Both the position numbers and the translations under genes were made by a program. From Gemmatimonadota bacterium (GTDB taxonomy: Bacteria; Gemmatimonadota; Gemmatimonadetes; Gemmatimonadales; GWC2-71-9): DNA of 7,015 nt. The stretch is taken from the NCBI GenBank assembly GCA_004357415.1, contig SMVY01000061.1, positions 1 to 7,015 of the forward strand, read 5' to 3'. The number at the start of each line of letters is the position of its first letter. The stretch's first letter is position 1. Positions 1 to 6,067 of this stretch are shown piece by piece. The notes under the pieces were generated by a model. That model did no database searches and was not told the origin of the DNA. It saw only the letters and a list, made by a program, of their open reading frames with translations.

Positions 1-378
1 CTGGTGGAGTACTGCCAGGCGGCGTCGGAGGCGACCGGCGTGCCCATCCCGGCCAGTTATCCGGTGGTTGGCAGTGACGCGTTCCGCACGGCCACCGGGG
101 TGCACGCCGCCGCCATCATCAAGGCCCGGAAGAAGGGTGACTCGTGGCTGGCCGACCGGGTGTACTCGAGCGTACCGGCCGGCGTGTTTGGACTGGCCCA
201 GCGGATCGAGATCTCCCACGTGTCTGGGCTGTCGAACGTGAAATGTTGGCTGGAGGAACACGGCTACGATCCCGACGACACCGCCAAGTGCGATGTCCTG
301 TTCGCGGCGGCCAAGCAGACCGACCGGGTGCTCACCGATGAAGAGTGCCACCGGCTGGTTGCAACCGTGGGAGGCTGA
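1..378 (+). CDS. 2-isopropylmalate/homocitrate synthase-family enzyme, C-terminal fragment (5' end outside window)
   Basis: The reading frame is open from the first base and ends at TGA 376-378, so this is the last 125 residues of a longer gene. Numbering from the window edge, G24-S-D-A-F28 and G33-V-H35, followed by I-I-K41, match the conserved 'G..AF....G.H...ilK' segment after the TIM barrel in the LeuA/homocitrate synthase/citramalate synthase family. A later 'VSGLSNVKCWLEEHG' segment fits the 'SG.SNV..WL' part of the same family. These enzymes condense acetyl-CoA with a 2-oxo acid. The protein ends soon after this segment, so the roughly 120-residue leucine-sensing regulatory domain of classical LeuA is absent, which leans towards a homocitrate-synthase-like or short LeuA-like enzyme. 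Substrate cannot be decided without the catalytic barrel. The stop lies 3 nt before the DUF885 gene, indicating co-transcription. Confidence 0.8.
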   Translation: MVEYCQAASEATGVPIPASYPVVGSDAFRTATGVHAAAIIKARKKGDSWLADRVYSSVPAGVFGLAQRIEISHVSGLSNVKCWLEEHGYDPDDTAKCDVLFAAAKQTDRVLTDEECHRLVATVGG

Positions 379-381
379 TGC

Positions 382-2001
382 ATGGCGCCGGTCACCGATA
401 CTCTGTGCCGATCGTATCTCGATCTTTGCTGGCACCTCGATCCGGCGGCCGGATCGGCGGCCGGCGCCGGAGAACACGACACCCGGCTGGGGCGGTTCGA
501 CGTCGAGTCGGTCCGCGAATACCTCGCCGCTTTCCGCTCGCTCGCCAAAGCAGTGGAGGACATGGAGGTCACGGATCTTCAGGACGAGATCGACCGCACC
601 GCGCTCCTCGATGACATTCGCGTCTCCTACTACCGCTTCGATGCCGAACGACCCCACGTTCGCAATCCGTCGTTCTGGCTGTCGCGCGTGTTCGAAGCGC
701 TCCACACGTTGCTGATTCGTCCCCAAGACGAAGTCGCCGGCCTGGCCAACGCGGCGCGCCAACGCCTCGAGGCCGTTCCCGATTTCTTGAATACCGCCGA
801 GGAGACCCTGGAGCAGCCGCCGTCGGTGTTTCTCGATTCGGCGGTGGCGATGCTGCCGGGCGGCGAAACTCTCATCGCCGAGACGGCGGCCACCTTCGCC
901 CAGGTGGCGCCGCCCCAGGAGGAGGCCTTGTTGCGGGCGGCGGCCGAGGCCACCCGGGCGCTCCAGTCGTTTGGCAAGGCACTGCGCACCGATCTGGCAA
1001 TCCATCCGGACGAGATGGCGTTCGCCACTGGTGAAGTAGAATTCGAGCGCCGGCTCCACCTGCAACACGCCCTGCGGCAGACGGCGCCCGAGTTGTGGCG
1101 CTACGGCCTGCGACTCGAGGAAGAGGTGACCGCCCGCATCGAGTCGCTGGCGGCTGAGATCGATCCGGCCGTGCCGTGGCGGGAGCTCGTCGAATGGCTG
1201 CGGGACGACACACCGACCAGCGACGGGCTGCTCGATGCCTACCGCCAGGAAATGCAGCGGGCCCGTGAGTTCACCGTCGAGCACGACTTGGTCACCGTGC
1301 CGGAGGGACCGCTGGAGGTCGTGGCCACCCCAGGGTTCATGCGGCCGCTGATTCCGTTCGCCGCCTACCAGCCGCCAGGCCAGATGATGGCCAGCCGGAC
1401 CGGGCTGTTCTTCGTGACGGTACCCGAGGCGGACGACCCCGACACCCGGCAACTGCAGCTGCGCGAGCATTCCATTCACGAGCTGCCGGGCGTCGCCCTG
1501 CACGAAGGCTATCCGGGGCACCACCTCCAGATGTTGACGGCACAGCAGCAGCCGGCGCTGGTACGCCGTTTCTTGTGGACCCCGATCATGGTCGAGGGTT
1601 GGGCGCTGTATTGCGAGGACCTGATGGGAGAGTTGGGATTCTATCCCTCTGCTGAGGCCCGGCTGTTCCAACTGGTCATGCTGCTGTGGCGTGCCGTCCG
1701 GATTGTGCTCGACGTCGGGCTGCACACCCGGGGCATGACCCCTCAGGAAGCCGTCGACTACCTGGTCGACCGCCTCCCCATGGACCGGCCCGCCGCCGAG
1801 GCCGAGGTTCGGCGGTATTGCGCCATGCCGACCTACCAGCTGTGCTACGCCGTGGGACGCCGGGACCTATTGGCTTTGCGGGAGGCCTACCGTGAGCGGG
1901 CCGGGACGGACTTTACCTGGCGCCGGTTCCACGACGAACTGCTGACGTACGGTGGCCTTCCCGTGTCGCTCGCCCGGTGGGGCATGGGCCTGGACCAGTA
2001 A
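382..2001 (+). CDS. DUF885 family protein (putative zinc metallopeptidase), 539 aa
   Basis: A full-length DUF885 protein (the family is usually about 550-600 residues). The key motif is H374-E-G-Y-P-G-H-H381, the family's 'HEgyPGHHlq' signature resembling a gluzincin zinc site. It is followed by V404-E-G-W-A-L-Y-C-E412, where a Glu would be the likely third metal ligand. The N-terminal half is mostly helical and charged, as is usual for the family; no signal peptide or membrane segment is visible, so a cytoplasmic location is likely. ATG 382 is preferred over the out-of-frame ATG at 378 because GGGAGG at 369-374 sits 7 nt upstream and the conserved family N-terminus follows directly. It starts 3 nt after the stop of the LeuA-family gene, in the same frame, so the two are probably translationally linked. 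Peptidase activity is inferred from the motif; the natural substrate is unknown. Confidence 0.9.
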   Translation: MAPVTDTLCRSYLDLCWHLDPAAGSAAGAGEHDTRLGRFDVESVREYLAAFRSLAKAVEDMEVTDLQDEIDRTALLDDIRVSYYRFDAERPHVRNPSFWLSRVFEALHTLLIRPQDEVAGLANAARQRLEAVPDFLNTAEETLEQPPSVFLDSAVAMLPGGETLIAETAATFAQVAPPQEEALLRAAAEATRALQSFGKALRTDLAIHPDEMAFATGEVEFERRLHLQHALRQTAPELWRYGLRLEEEVTARIESLAAEIDPAVPWRELVEWLRDDTPTSDGLLDAYRQEMQRAREFTVEHDLVTVPEGPLEVVATPGFMRPLIPFAAYQPPGQMMASRTGLFFVTVPEADDPDTRQLQLREHSIHELPGVALHEGYPGHHLQMLTAQQQPALVRRFLWTPIMVEGWALYCEDLMGELGFYPSAEARLFQLVMLLWRAVRIVLDVGLHTRGMTPQEAVDYLVDRLPMDRPAAEAEVRRYCAMPTYQLCYAVGRRDLLALREAYRERAGTDFTWRRFHDELLTYGGLPVSLARWGMGLDQ

Positions 2002-2041
2002 CCCGGCGAGCTTGCCCCGCCCGTTTCCGGCCGGTAGCTTA

Positions 2042-2070
2042 GTGCCATATGTCTCTATCCCAACCATATT
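2042..2070 (+). promoter_or_regulatory. Possible sigma70-type promoter inside the predicted SDR N-terminus
   Basis: GTGCCA (2042-2047) and CATATT (2065-2070) each match 4 of 6 consensus bases of the -35 and -10 boxes and are exactly 17 bp apart. They lie in a short AT-richer patch (about 2047-2076) within GC-rich DNA. If used, transcription would begin near 2077, downstream of ATG 2049, making GTG 2121 the more likely start of the reductase. Chance occurrence is quite possible. Confidence 0.25.
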
Positions 2071-2915
2071 CTAGCTTGGGCAGCGCCTGGTCGTCGGGCG
2101 ACACCAACACGTCGGAAATCGTGCTCGAGGAGCCCCAACCGGTCGCTCCGTCGCCGGGGTACCCGGGCAACAACGTGGTCGTCACCGGCGGCGCCACCGG
2201 CCTGGGCCTCAGTATCTGCCTGGAGTTCGCCCGCAGGGGATGCGGCGTGGCATTCTGCTTCATCGATCTCCCCGATCGTGACGTCGCCGAGCAGGCGCTA
2301 CTGGCCGAAACCGCGCTCGCGGGCATGGGGGTCCCGGTCTACGCCGTCCGGTGCGACGTCAGAGACAGCGCCCAGGTCGACGGCTTCATCTCCACGGCCA
2401 AGGACCGGCTGGGCGGGCTCCACTATCTGGTCAACAACGCCGGCATCGCTCTGGACGGCGCTCTGTGGCGCATGTCCGACGACAACTGGCGCCGGGTGCT
2501 CGACACCAACGTCACCGGAGCGTTCAACTGTATCCGCGCGGTGACCCCGGTGTTCCGGTCGCAGCGCTATGGCAAGATCGTCAACGTCAGCGCCCACCAG
2601 GCCGAACACCCCGGGTTCGGGGTTGCCAACTACGCCTCCAGCAAGGCCGCCCTGATAGGCCTGACCCGGGCCGCGGCCGTGGAACTGGGACCCACCAACA
2701 TCAACGTCAACGCCGTGGCCCCCGGATTCGTCCGCACGGAGCGGCTCTCGATGCTCCCGCCCGAGGTGGTCGATCGGGCCGAAAAGAGCTCGGTCCTCGG
2801 CCGGGTGGCGGAGCCGGAAGACATCGCCCGGGTGATCGCCTTCCTCTGCTCCGACGAGGCGCGCCACATCACCGGGCAGACGATTACCGTGGATGGCGGG
2901 ATGTCGCTTGATTAA
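2049..2915 (+). CDS. Short-chain dehydrogenase/reductase, FabG-like, catalytic Ser replaced by Ala
   Basis: A classical SDR with a Rossmann fold. The cofactor loop T46-G-G-A-T-G-L-G53, N129-N-A-G132, tetrad Asn N154, Y195-x-x-x-K199 and a C-terminal 'TGQTITVDGG' segment are all present, as in 3-oxoacyl-ACP reductases and related NAD(P)H-dependent enzymes. The residue 13 before the catalytic Tyr, normally Ser, is A182; S181 lies next to it. The first 40 or so residues before the first beta strand are unusually long for this family, and ATG 2049 has no good ribosome site (only GGTAG, 11 nt away). GTG 2121 (Val25) is an alternative start. The gene follows the DUF885 gene by 47 nt and is followed directly by a repeat array. 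The substrate is unknown; 'FabG' is a fold-level label only. Confidence 0.88.
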   Translation: MSLSQPYSSLGSAWSSGDTNTSEIVLEEPQPVAPSPGYPGNNVVVTGGATGLGLSICLEFARRGCGVAFCFIDLPDRDVAEQALLAETALAGMGVPVYAVRCDVRDSAQVDGFISTAKDRLGGLHYLVNNAGIALDGALWRMSDDNWRRVLDTNVTGAFNCIRAVTPVFRSQRYGKIVNVSAHQAEHPGFGVANYASSKAALIGLTRAAAVELGPTNINVNAVAPGFVRTERLSMLPPEVVDRAEKSSVLGRVAEPEDIARVIAFLCSDEARHITGQTITVDGGMSLD

Positions 2916-3028
2916 GGCGGACAGGCGGTAGGGCGGTAAGGGCGGTTCCCCATGCCGTAGGGGCGACGCATGCGTCGCCCCTACCGATGGGTGGGCGGTT
3001 ACCGGCGGTAAAGGCGGTAAGGGCGGAA
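2916..3028. repeat. Two GGCGGTA-type direct repeat arrays flanking a palindrome
   Basis: Units beginning GGCGG(T/A) start at 2916, 2924, 2932 and 2941 (spacing 8, 8, 9) on the left, and at 2994, 3004, 3013 and 3022 (spacing 10, 9, 9) on the right. All eight are in the same orientation and surround the palindrome at 2957-2984. The 14-mer GGCGGTAAGGGCGG occurs on both sides (2932-2945 and 3013-3026). The first unit begins at the base after the SDR stop codon. No coding potential was recognised. It looks like a short-sequence-repeat tract interrupted by, or built around, the palindromic element. Confidence 0.8.
2949..2991. repeat. Perfect 28-bp palindrome with extended outer arms (REP/MITE-like)
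   Basis: Bases 2957-2970 (GTAGGGGCGACGCA) are followed immediately by their exact reverse complement at 2971-2984. Outside this core, CCCAT (2949-2953) pairs with ATGGG (2987-2991) across a small internal bulge (GCC against CG), giving a 43-nt hairpin or cruciform. From memory, GTAGGGGCGA...TCGCCCCTAC palindromes recur between genes in various environmental bacteria, consistent with a dispersed REP-like element; this was not searched. It lies 41 bp past the SDR stop and could end transcription as RNA, but no T-tract follows. Confidence 0.85.
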
Positions 3029-3198
3029 TTGTGGCGGCTGTTCGAGGGTCGGTGGGTGTTGTTTTCAGGTTGAATCCCGATGGTGACTATTAGGTTTACC
3101 CTCGGCTGGGCGGCGCCATTGGCGGCCCGGCGGTCTGTTGTGTAAGTGGTTATGTTACAACGTGTTGTGATGTTGGCTACCGCTAACTGGGAGCGTCC
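3029..3198 (+). promoter_or_regulatory. Leader region of the lipoprotein-isocitrate dehydrogenase operon
   Basis: These 170 bp contain no recognisable gene and are the only sizeable non-repetitive gap before a run of five packed genes, so the operon promoter probably lies here. The segment 3134-3175 is T-rich relative to its surroundings and includes the inverted repeat ACAAC-GT-GTTGT at 3157-3168, a possible operator about 30 bp before the start codon. A second small inverted repeat, CGCCA-T-TGGCG, lies at 3114-3124. No -35/-10 pair matched well enough to name. Confidence 0.3.
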
Positions 3199-3858
3199 GT
3201 GCGGAATATCTTGTTGAGTGGTCTATGCTGGGTCGCCTTGGGTTGTGGTGGCGGTGGTGGGCAGTTCGACGAACCCGAGCGGCCGGCGCCGGAGGAACTG
3301 GAGGCCATCAAGGGCATCCAACTCCGGGCGGAACTCTTTGCCGGCCAGGACATTCCGGTTCTGCCGATAACGTTGGTGGTGCCCGACTCGTCGCTGGCAG
3401 CTGGTGAACTGTTCCAGCACCGCGACGTGCTCCTCAAGTGGACCGACTCGATCATCCAGTTCAAGCTGGAGAATCGGGCGCCCGACGTCGGGTGGAAATT
3501 CCCGCCCGAGCTCCGACGGCTGGCGTTGCGCTCGCCGGGTATCATACCGGACCCCGACCGCATGGGGCAGTCGGTCTTGCGGACGCCGGCGCTGAACACC
3601 GTGCCCGACCCCTTCCGGTCCAATCTACGGACCTTGGTGGCAGTCACCGGTGGCCGGCTGGCGTTTGTCCCTGCGGCGGCGGTGTTCCGACAGCCGGAGC
3701 CGGGGGTGGTCGAGGCCTCGTTGATGATCGTGATGGCCGATTCAAGAACCGGTCGGGTGGTGTGGCGCTCGCTGGCGGTGGGCGAGGGAGGGAATCTGGC
3801 CTACGCTCTGTCAGCGGCCCTCGACGACGTCCTCCCGCTGCAGATCTTCGCTGAATGA
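3199..3858 (+). CDS. Putative lipoprotein of unknown function, 219 aa
   Basis: I do not recognise a named family. The N-terminus has a basic residue (Arg2), a short hydrophobic stretch (about I4-L14) and A-L-G-C16 followed by five glycines, which looks like a lipoprotein signal with cleavage before Cys16. The lipobox is imperfect (Ala rather than Leu at -3), so a non-lipidated protein remains possible. The rest is soluble, with a Pro/Glu-rich linker after the Cys and a C-terminal part containing 'SRTGRVVWRS'. That wording recalls beta-strand segments in outer-membrane lipoproteins of the CsgG/LpoB type, but the resemblance is too weak to assign. GTG 3199 has GGGAG at 3189-3193, 5 nt upstream. 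Its TGA overlaps the ATG of isocitrate dehydrogenase (ATGA 3855-3858), so the two are translationally coupled. Confidence 0.75.
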   Translation: MRNILLSGLCWVALGCGGGGGQFDEPERPAPEELEAIKGIQLRAELFAGQDIPVLPITLVVPDSSLAAGELFQHRDVLLKWTDSIIQFKLENRAPDVGWKFPPELRRLALRSPGIIPDPDRMGQSVLRTPALNTVPDPFRSNLRTLVAVTGGRLAFVPAAAVFRQPEPGVVEASLMIVMADSRTGRVVWRSLAVGEGGNLAYALSAALDDVLPLQIFAE

Positions 3859-4871
3859 CCTACGCCATTGCGCTCCTCCCCGGTGACGGAATAGGCCCGG
3901 AGATCACCAAGGCGGCGGTGGGGGTCCTGGAAGCTACCGGGCTTTCGTTCCAGTGGGACGAGCAGTTGGCCGGGGTGACGGCCATCGACGTTACCGGGAG
4001 TCCGCTGCCGGACGCCACCGTCGAGAGCATCCGCCGGCACCGGATCGCCCTCAAGGGGCCCCTCACCACTCCGGTGGGTACCGGATTCCGGTCGGTCAAC
4101 GTGGCGCTGCGCCGGGAGTTCAGTCTGTACGCCAACTTGCGCCCCGCGTGCACCATGATGCCGGGCGGCCGCTTCGACGGCGTCGACCTGGTGCTGGTGC
4201 GCGAGAACCTCGAGGGCCTATACATCGGGGTGGAGCACTTCATCCGTGTGGGCGGCGATCCCCGGGCCGTGGCCGAGTCGACGGCCATCGTGACGCGTGA
4301 GGGGTGCGAGCGCATCATCCGATTTGCCTTCGAGTACGCCGTGGCGCAGAACCGCCACAAGGTGAGCATCATCCACAAGGCCAACATCCTGAAGATGGTG
4401 AGCGGCCTGTTCCTCGAGGTGGGACGGGACGTCGCCCGTGAGTTCGAGGGCCAGGTCGATTGGAACGATCTCATCATCGACAACACCGCCATGCAGATGG
4501 TGCTGAGGCCCGAACAGTTCGACGTGATCGTGACGACCAACATGTTCGGCGACATCCTGTCGGACTTGGCGGCGGGACTGGTGGGAGGACTGGGATTGGC
4601 GCCGGGCGCCAACATCGGCGCCGACGAGGCCATATTCGAGGCGGTACACGGCAGCGCCCCGGACATTGCCGGGCGGGGCGTGGCCAATCCCGCGGCCCTG
4701 ATCCTGGCGGGCGCGATGATGCTCGATCATCTCGAGGAACACGAGCAGGCCGCCCGCGTCCGAGCGGCGGTGCAGCACACCATCGTCGAGGACTCCATCC
4801 GCACCCGGGACATCGGCGGCACGGCGACCACCGCGGAGTTCGGTGATGCAGTCGCACGACGGCTTTCTTGA
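3855..4871 (+). CDS. Isocitrate dehydrogenase, NAD-type (isocitrate/isopropylmalate dehydrogenase family)
   Basis: Probably converts isocitrate to 2-oxoglutarate with NAD+ in the TCA cycle. It opens with L8-P-G-D-G-I-G-P-E16, the family's cofactor-loop signature. The substrate loop carries S80, N82, R86 and R96, matching Ser113, Asn115, Arg119 and Arg129 of E. coli Icd. R116 and Y123 (R-E-N-L-E-G-L-Y), K175 (H-K-A-N-I-L-K) and metal-binding D209, D233 and D237 are also in place. The cofactor pocket reads H-G-S-A-P-D270-I271-A-G; Asp-Ile here marks NAD+ use, whereas NADP+ enzymes carry Lys-Tyr. At 338 residues it matches the short NAD-IDH subfamily. The Ser/Asn substrate loop argues against isopropylmalate dehydrogenase; homoisocitrate dehydrogenase is the main alternative. 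It overlaps the genes on both sides. Confidence 0.88.
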   Translation: MTYAIALLPGDGIGPEITKAAVGVLEATGLSFQWDEQLAGVTAIDVTGSPLPDATVESIRRHRIALKGPLTTPVGTGFRSVNVALRREFSLYANLRPACTMMPGGRFDGVDLVLVRENLEGLYIGVEHFIRVGGDPRAVAESTAIVTREGCERIIRFAFEYAVAQNRHKVSIIHKANILKMVSGLFLEVGRDVAREFEGQVDWNDLIIDNTAMQMVLRPEQFDVIVTTNMFGDILSDLAAGLVGGLGLAPGANIGADEAIFEAVHGSAPDIAGRGVANPAALILAGAMMLDHLEEHEQAARVRAAVQHTIVEDSIRTRDIGGTATTAEFGDAVARRLS

Positions 4872-5139
4872 AGTCCCTTGTGCCCGCTGCGGTCGCAAGG
4901 GCGCCAAGATCCACTGGGGCGACGTGTGCCCCGTGTGCCGTGAGGAGAAGATACGCCGGGCTCGCCGCATCGGCCGGCTGGCGGCGATCCCCTCGACCAT
5001 CGCGGTCGGTGCCTGGGTGCTGCTCAGTGTGCCGCCCGACGTGACGCTGGCCAGGATCTACGGGATGGTGGCCGTGATAGCGACATACATTCTGGTGCGG
5101 CGCATCGTCTCTCGCATCGCACAGGATTTTGTGAAATGA
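4846..5139 (+). CDS. Small zinc-ribbon membrane protein, 97 aa
   Basis: The N-terminal part has two Cys pairs, C12-x-x-C15 and C28-x-x-C31, typical of a zinc ribbon. A basic stretch (about E32-R44, with several Lys/Arg) and two hydrophobic segments follow (about L46-P64 and A70-V89), suggesting a two-helix inner-membrane protein with the ribbon probably in the cytoplasm. The function is unknown. ATG 4846 is preferred over GTG 4843 because GGAG at 4835-4838 is then 7 nt upstream. The start overlaps the end of isocitrate dehydrogenase by 26 nt, so it is almost certainly co-transcribed. The same frame continues past the TGA with another hydrophobic run (see 5136-5213), so the natural C-terminus may be longer in relatives. 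Confidence 0.75.
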   Translation: MQSHDGFLEVPCARCGRKGAKIHWGDVCPVCREEKIRRARRIGRLAAIPSTIAVGAWVLLSVPPDVTLARIYGMVAVIATYILVRRIVSRIAQDFVK

Positions 5140-5213
5140 ACGTCCCCATGGCTTGCCTTCCTGGCATTCACTATCGTTGGCACTGCCGGCATTCTTCGAG
5201 GGCTTGCCAGTGA
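5136..5213 (+). other. Possible 25-codon coupled mini-ORF or frameshifted small membrane ORF
   Basis: Between the zinc-ribbon gene and the phosphoesterase, an ATG at 5136 overlaps the upstream stop (ATGA 5136-5139). Its frame ends at TGA 5211-5213, which overlaps the GTG start of the phosphoesterase (GTGA 5210-5213). The encoded 25-residue peptide is Cys/His/Arg-rich and resembles nothing known to me. In the +1 frame, bases 5149-5208 read as a hydrophobic helix (W-L-A-F-L-A-F-T-I-V-G...), which would join this ATG if one C of the CCCC run at 5144-5147 were absent. It may be a coupling leader, a broken small gene, or chance. Confidence 0.25.
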
Positions 5214-6067
5214 CCAAGACCATCATCCACGTGTCAGACATCCATTTCGGGTGGCCCTGCGATTTGGAGCAAGTCGCCGCACTGGTGCGAGTGGCTCCGG
5301 AACTCGAACCCGACGCCATCGCCATCTCCGGTGATCTGACCCAGCGGGCACGGCACGGCGAGTTCCAGCGGGCTCTGGTGTTCCTCGATCAGATGAAAGC
5401 CATCGCCCCTACGCTGGTCGTCCCCGGCAACCACGACGTGCAGTGGTGGCAGAGTCCCTTCGGTATCAGGGGCCAGCGGGTCAAGTTCACCAAGTACCGC
5501 GAATACATCGATGAGGATCTCACACCGGTGATCCACGTGCCCGGAGCCGTATTGGCCGGCGCGCTGACCGCCTACGGATTCTCGTTCGGCGCGCTGACCT
5601 GGAACCCCAACGACGTCACGGTCAAGGGCCACCTCCCCAAGATTGAAACGGATCGGCTCCAGAAGATCTTTTCAGAAGCGCCCCCAGAGGACGCCCGCAT
5701 CGTGGCACTGCACCACAACGTGCTCCGCGGCCAGCTATCCCAGCGGATGGGACTGGCTCACTGGCGCAGCGCTCAAACACGGCTCATACATACCGGGGCG
5801 GACGTCGTCTTGTGTGGCCACGATCACCAGGAAGGCATCGGCCAAATCGACGGCGTCCTCCCCGTGAGCACCGTCGGCACCCACAGCTCGCGCTCGCGCG
5901 GAAAGCGACCTTCGGTCTTCAACGTGATCCGTATCGACGATGAGGCAGTACATATTCAGCACATGCGCTGGGAGCGTGACCGCTCGACGTTCCGGGCGTC
6001 GGATCAGCACAGCTTCGTCCGGCCGACTCAGGCGGAGCGGGGGACCGGTGTCGCCAGCCCTGCCTGA
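5210..6067 (+). CDS. Calcineurin-like metallophosphoesterase, 285 aa
   Basis: All five signature blocks of the calcineurin-like phosphoesterase fold are present in order: D10-I-H12, G-D42-L, G-N74-H75-D76, H168-H169 and G-H204-D-H206. Together these supply the residues for a two-metal site. The arrangement resembles class III cyclic-nucleotide phosphodiesterase-like (CpdA/Icc-type) proteins, which act on phosphodiesters in the cytoplasm; the actual substrate cannot be read from sequence. GTG 5210 is chosen because GAGGG at 5198-5202 lies 7 nt upstream and the first beta strand (T-I-I-H-V-S-D) begins at once. A TTG at 5153 would add 19 residues of doubtful coding sequence. It follows the zinc-ribbon gene by 70 nt and overlaps the SprT-like gene by 20 nt. 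Confidence 0.9.
   Translation: MTKTIIHVSDIHFGWPCDLEQVAALVRVAPELEPDAIAISGDLTQRARHGEFQRALVFLDQMKAIAPTLVVPGNHDVQWWQSPFGIRGQRVKFTKYREYIDEDLTPVIHVPGAVLAGALTAYGFSFGALTWNPNDVTVKGHLPKIETDRLQKIFSEAPPEDARIVALHHNVLRGQLSQRMGLAHWRSAQTRLIHTGADVVLCGHDHQEGIGQIDGVLPVSTVGTHSSRSRGKRPSVFNVIRIDDEAVHIQHMRWERDRSTFRASDQHSFVRPTQAERGTGVASPA

Noticed and set aside
2002..2048. Terminator between the DUF885 and SDR genes
   Set aside because: No convincing stem followed by a T-tract was found in these 47 bp.
2298..2867. Minus-strand open frame of 189 codons opposite the SDR gene
   Set aside because: It is a mirror of the SDR coding sequence, rich in Gly, Asp and Val from complementary codons, with no motif of its own.
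2916..3028. CRISPR array
   Set aside because: Units are 7-10 bp with no unique spacers of the usual 25-40 bp, and no cas gene is nearby.
3860..4687. Minus-strand open frame of 275 codons opposite isocitrate dehydrogenase
   Set aside because: The isocitrate dehydrogenase frame carries every catalytic residue; the antisense product is Ser/Arg/Pro-rich with no domain.
5153..5209. TTG 5153 as the start of the phosphoesterase
   Set aside because: GTG 5210 has a well-spaced GAGGG, and the conserved first strand begins immediately after it; TTG 5153 has no ribosome site.
5940..6047. Upstream extension of the SprT-like gene from ATG 5940
   Set aside because: It would overlap 128 nt of the phosphoesterase, and the added residues are Arg/Ser-rich shadow sequence; GTG 6048 with a nearby ribosome site is more economical.
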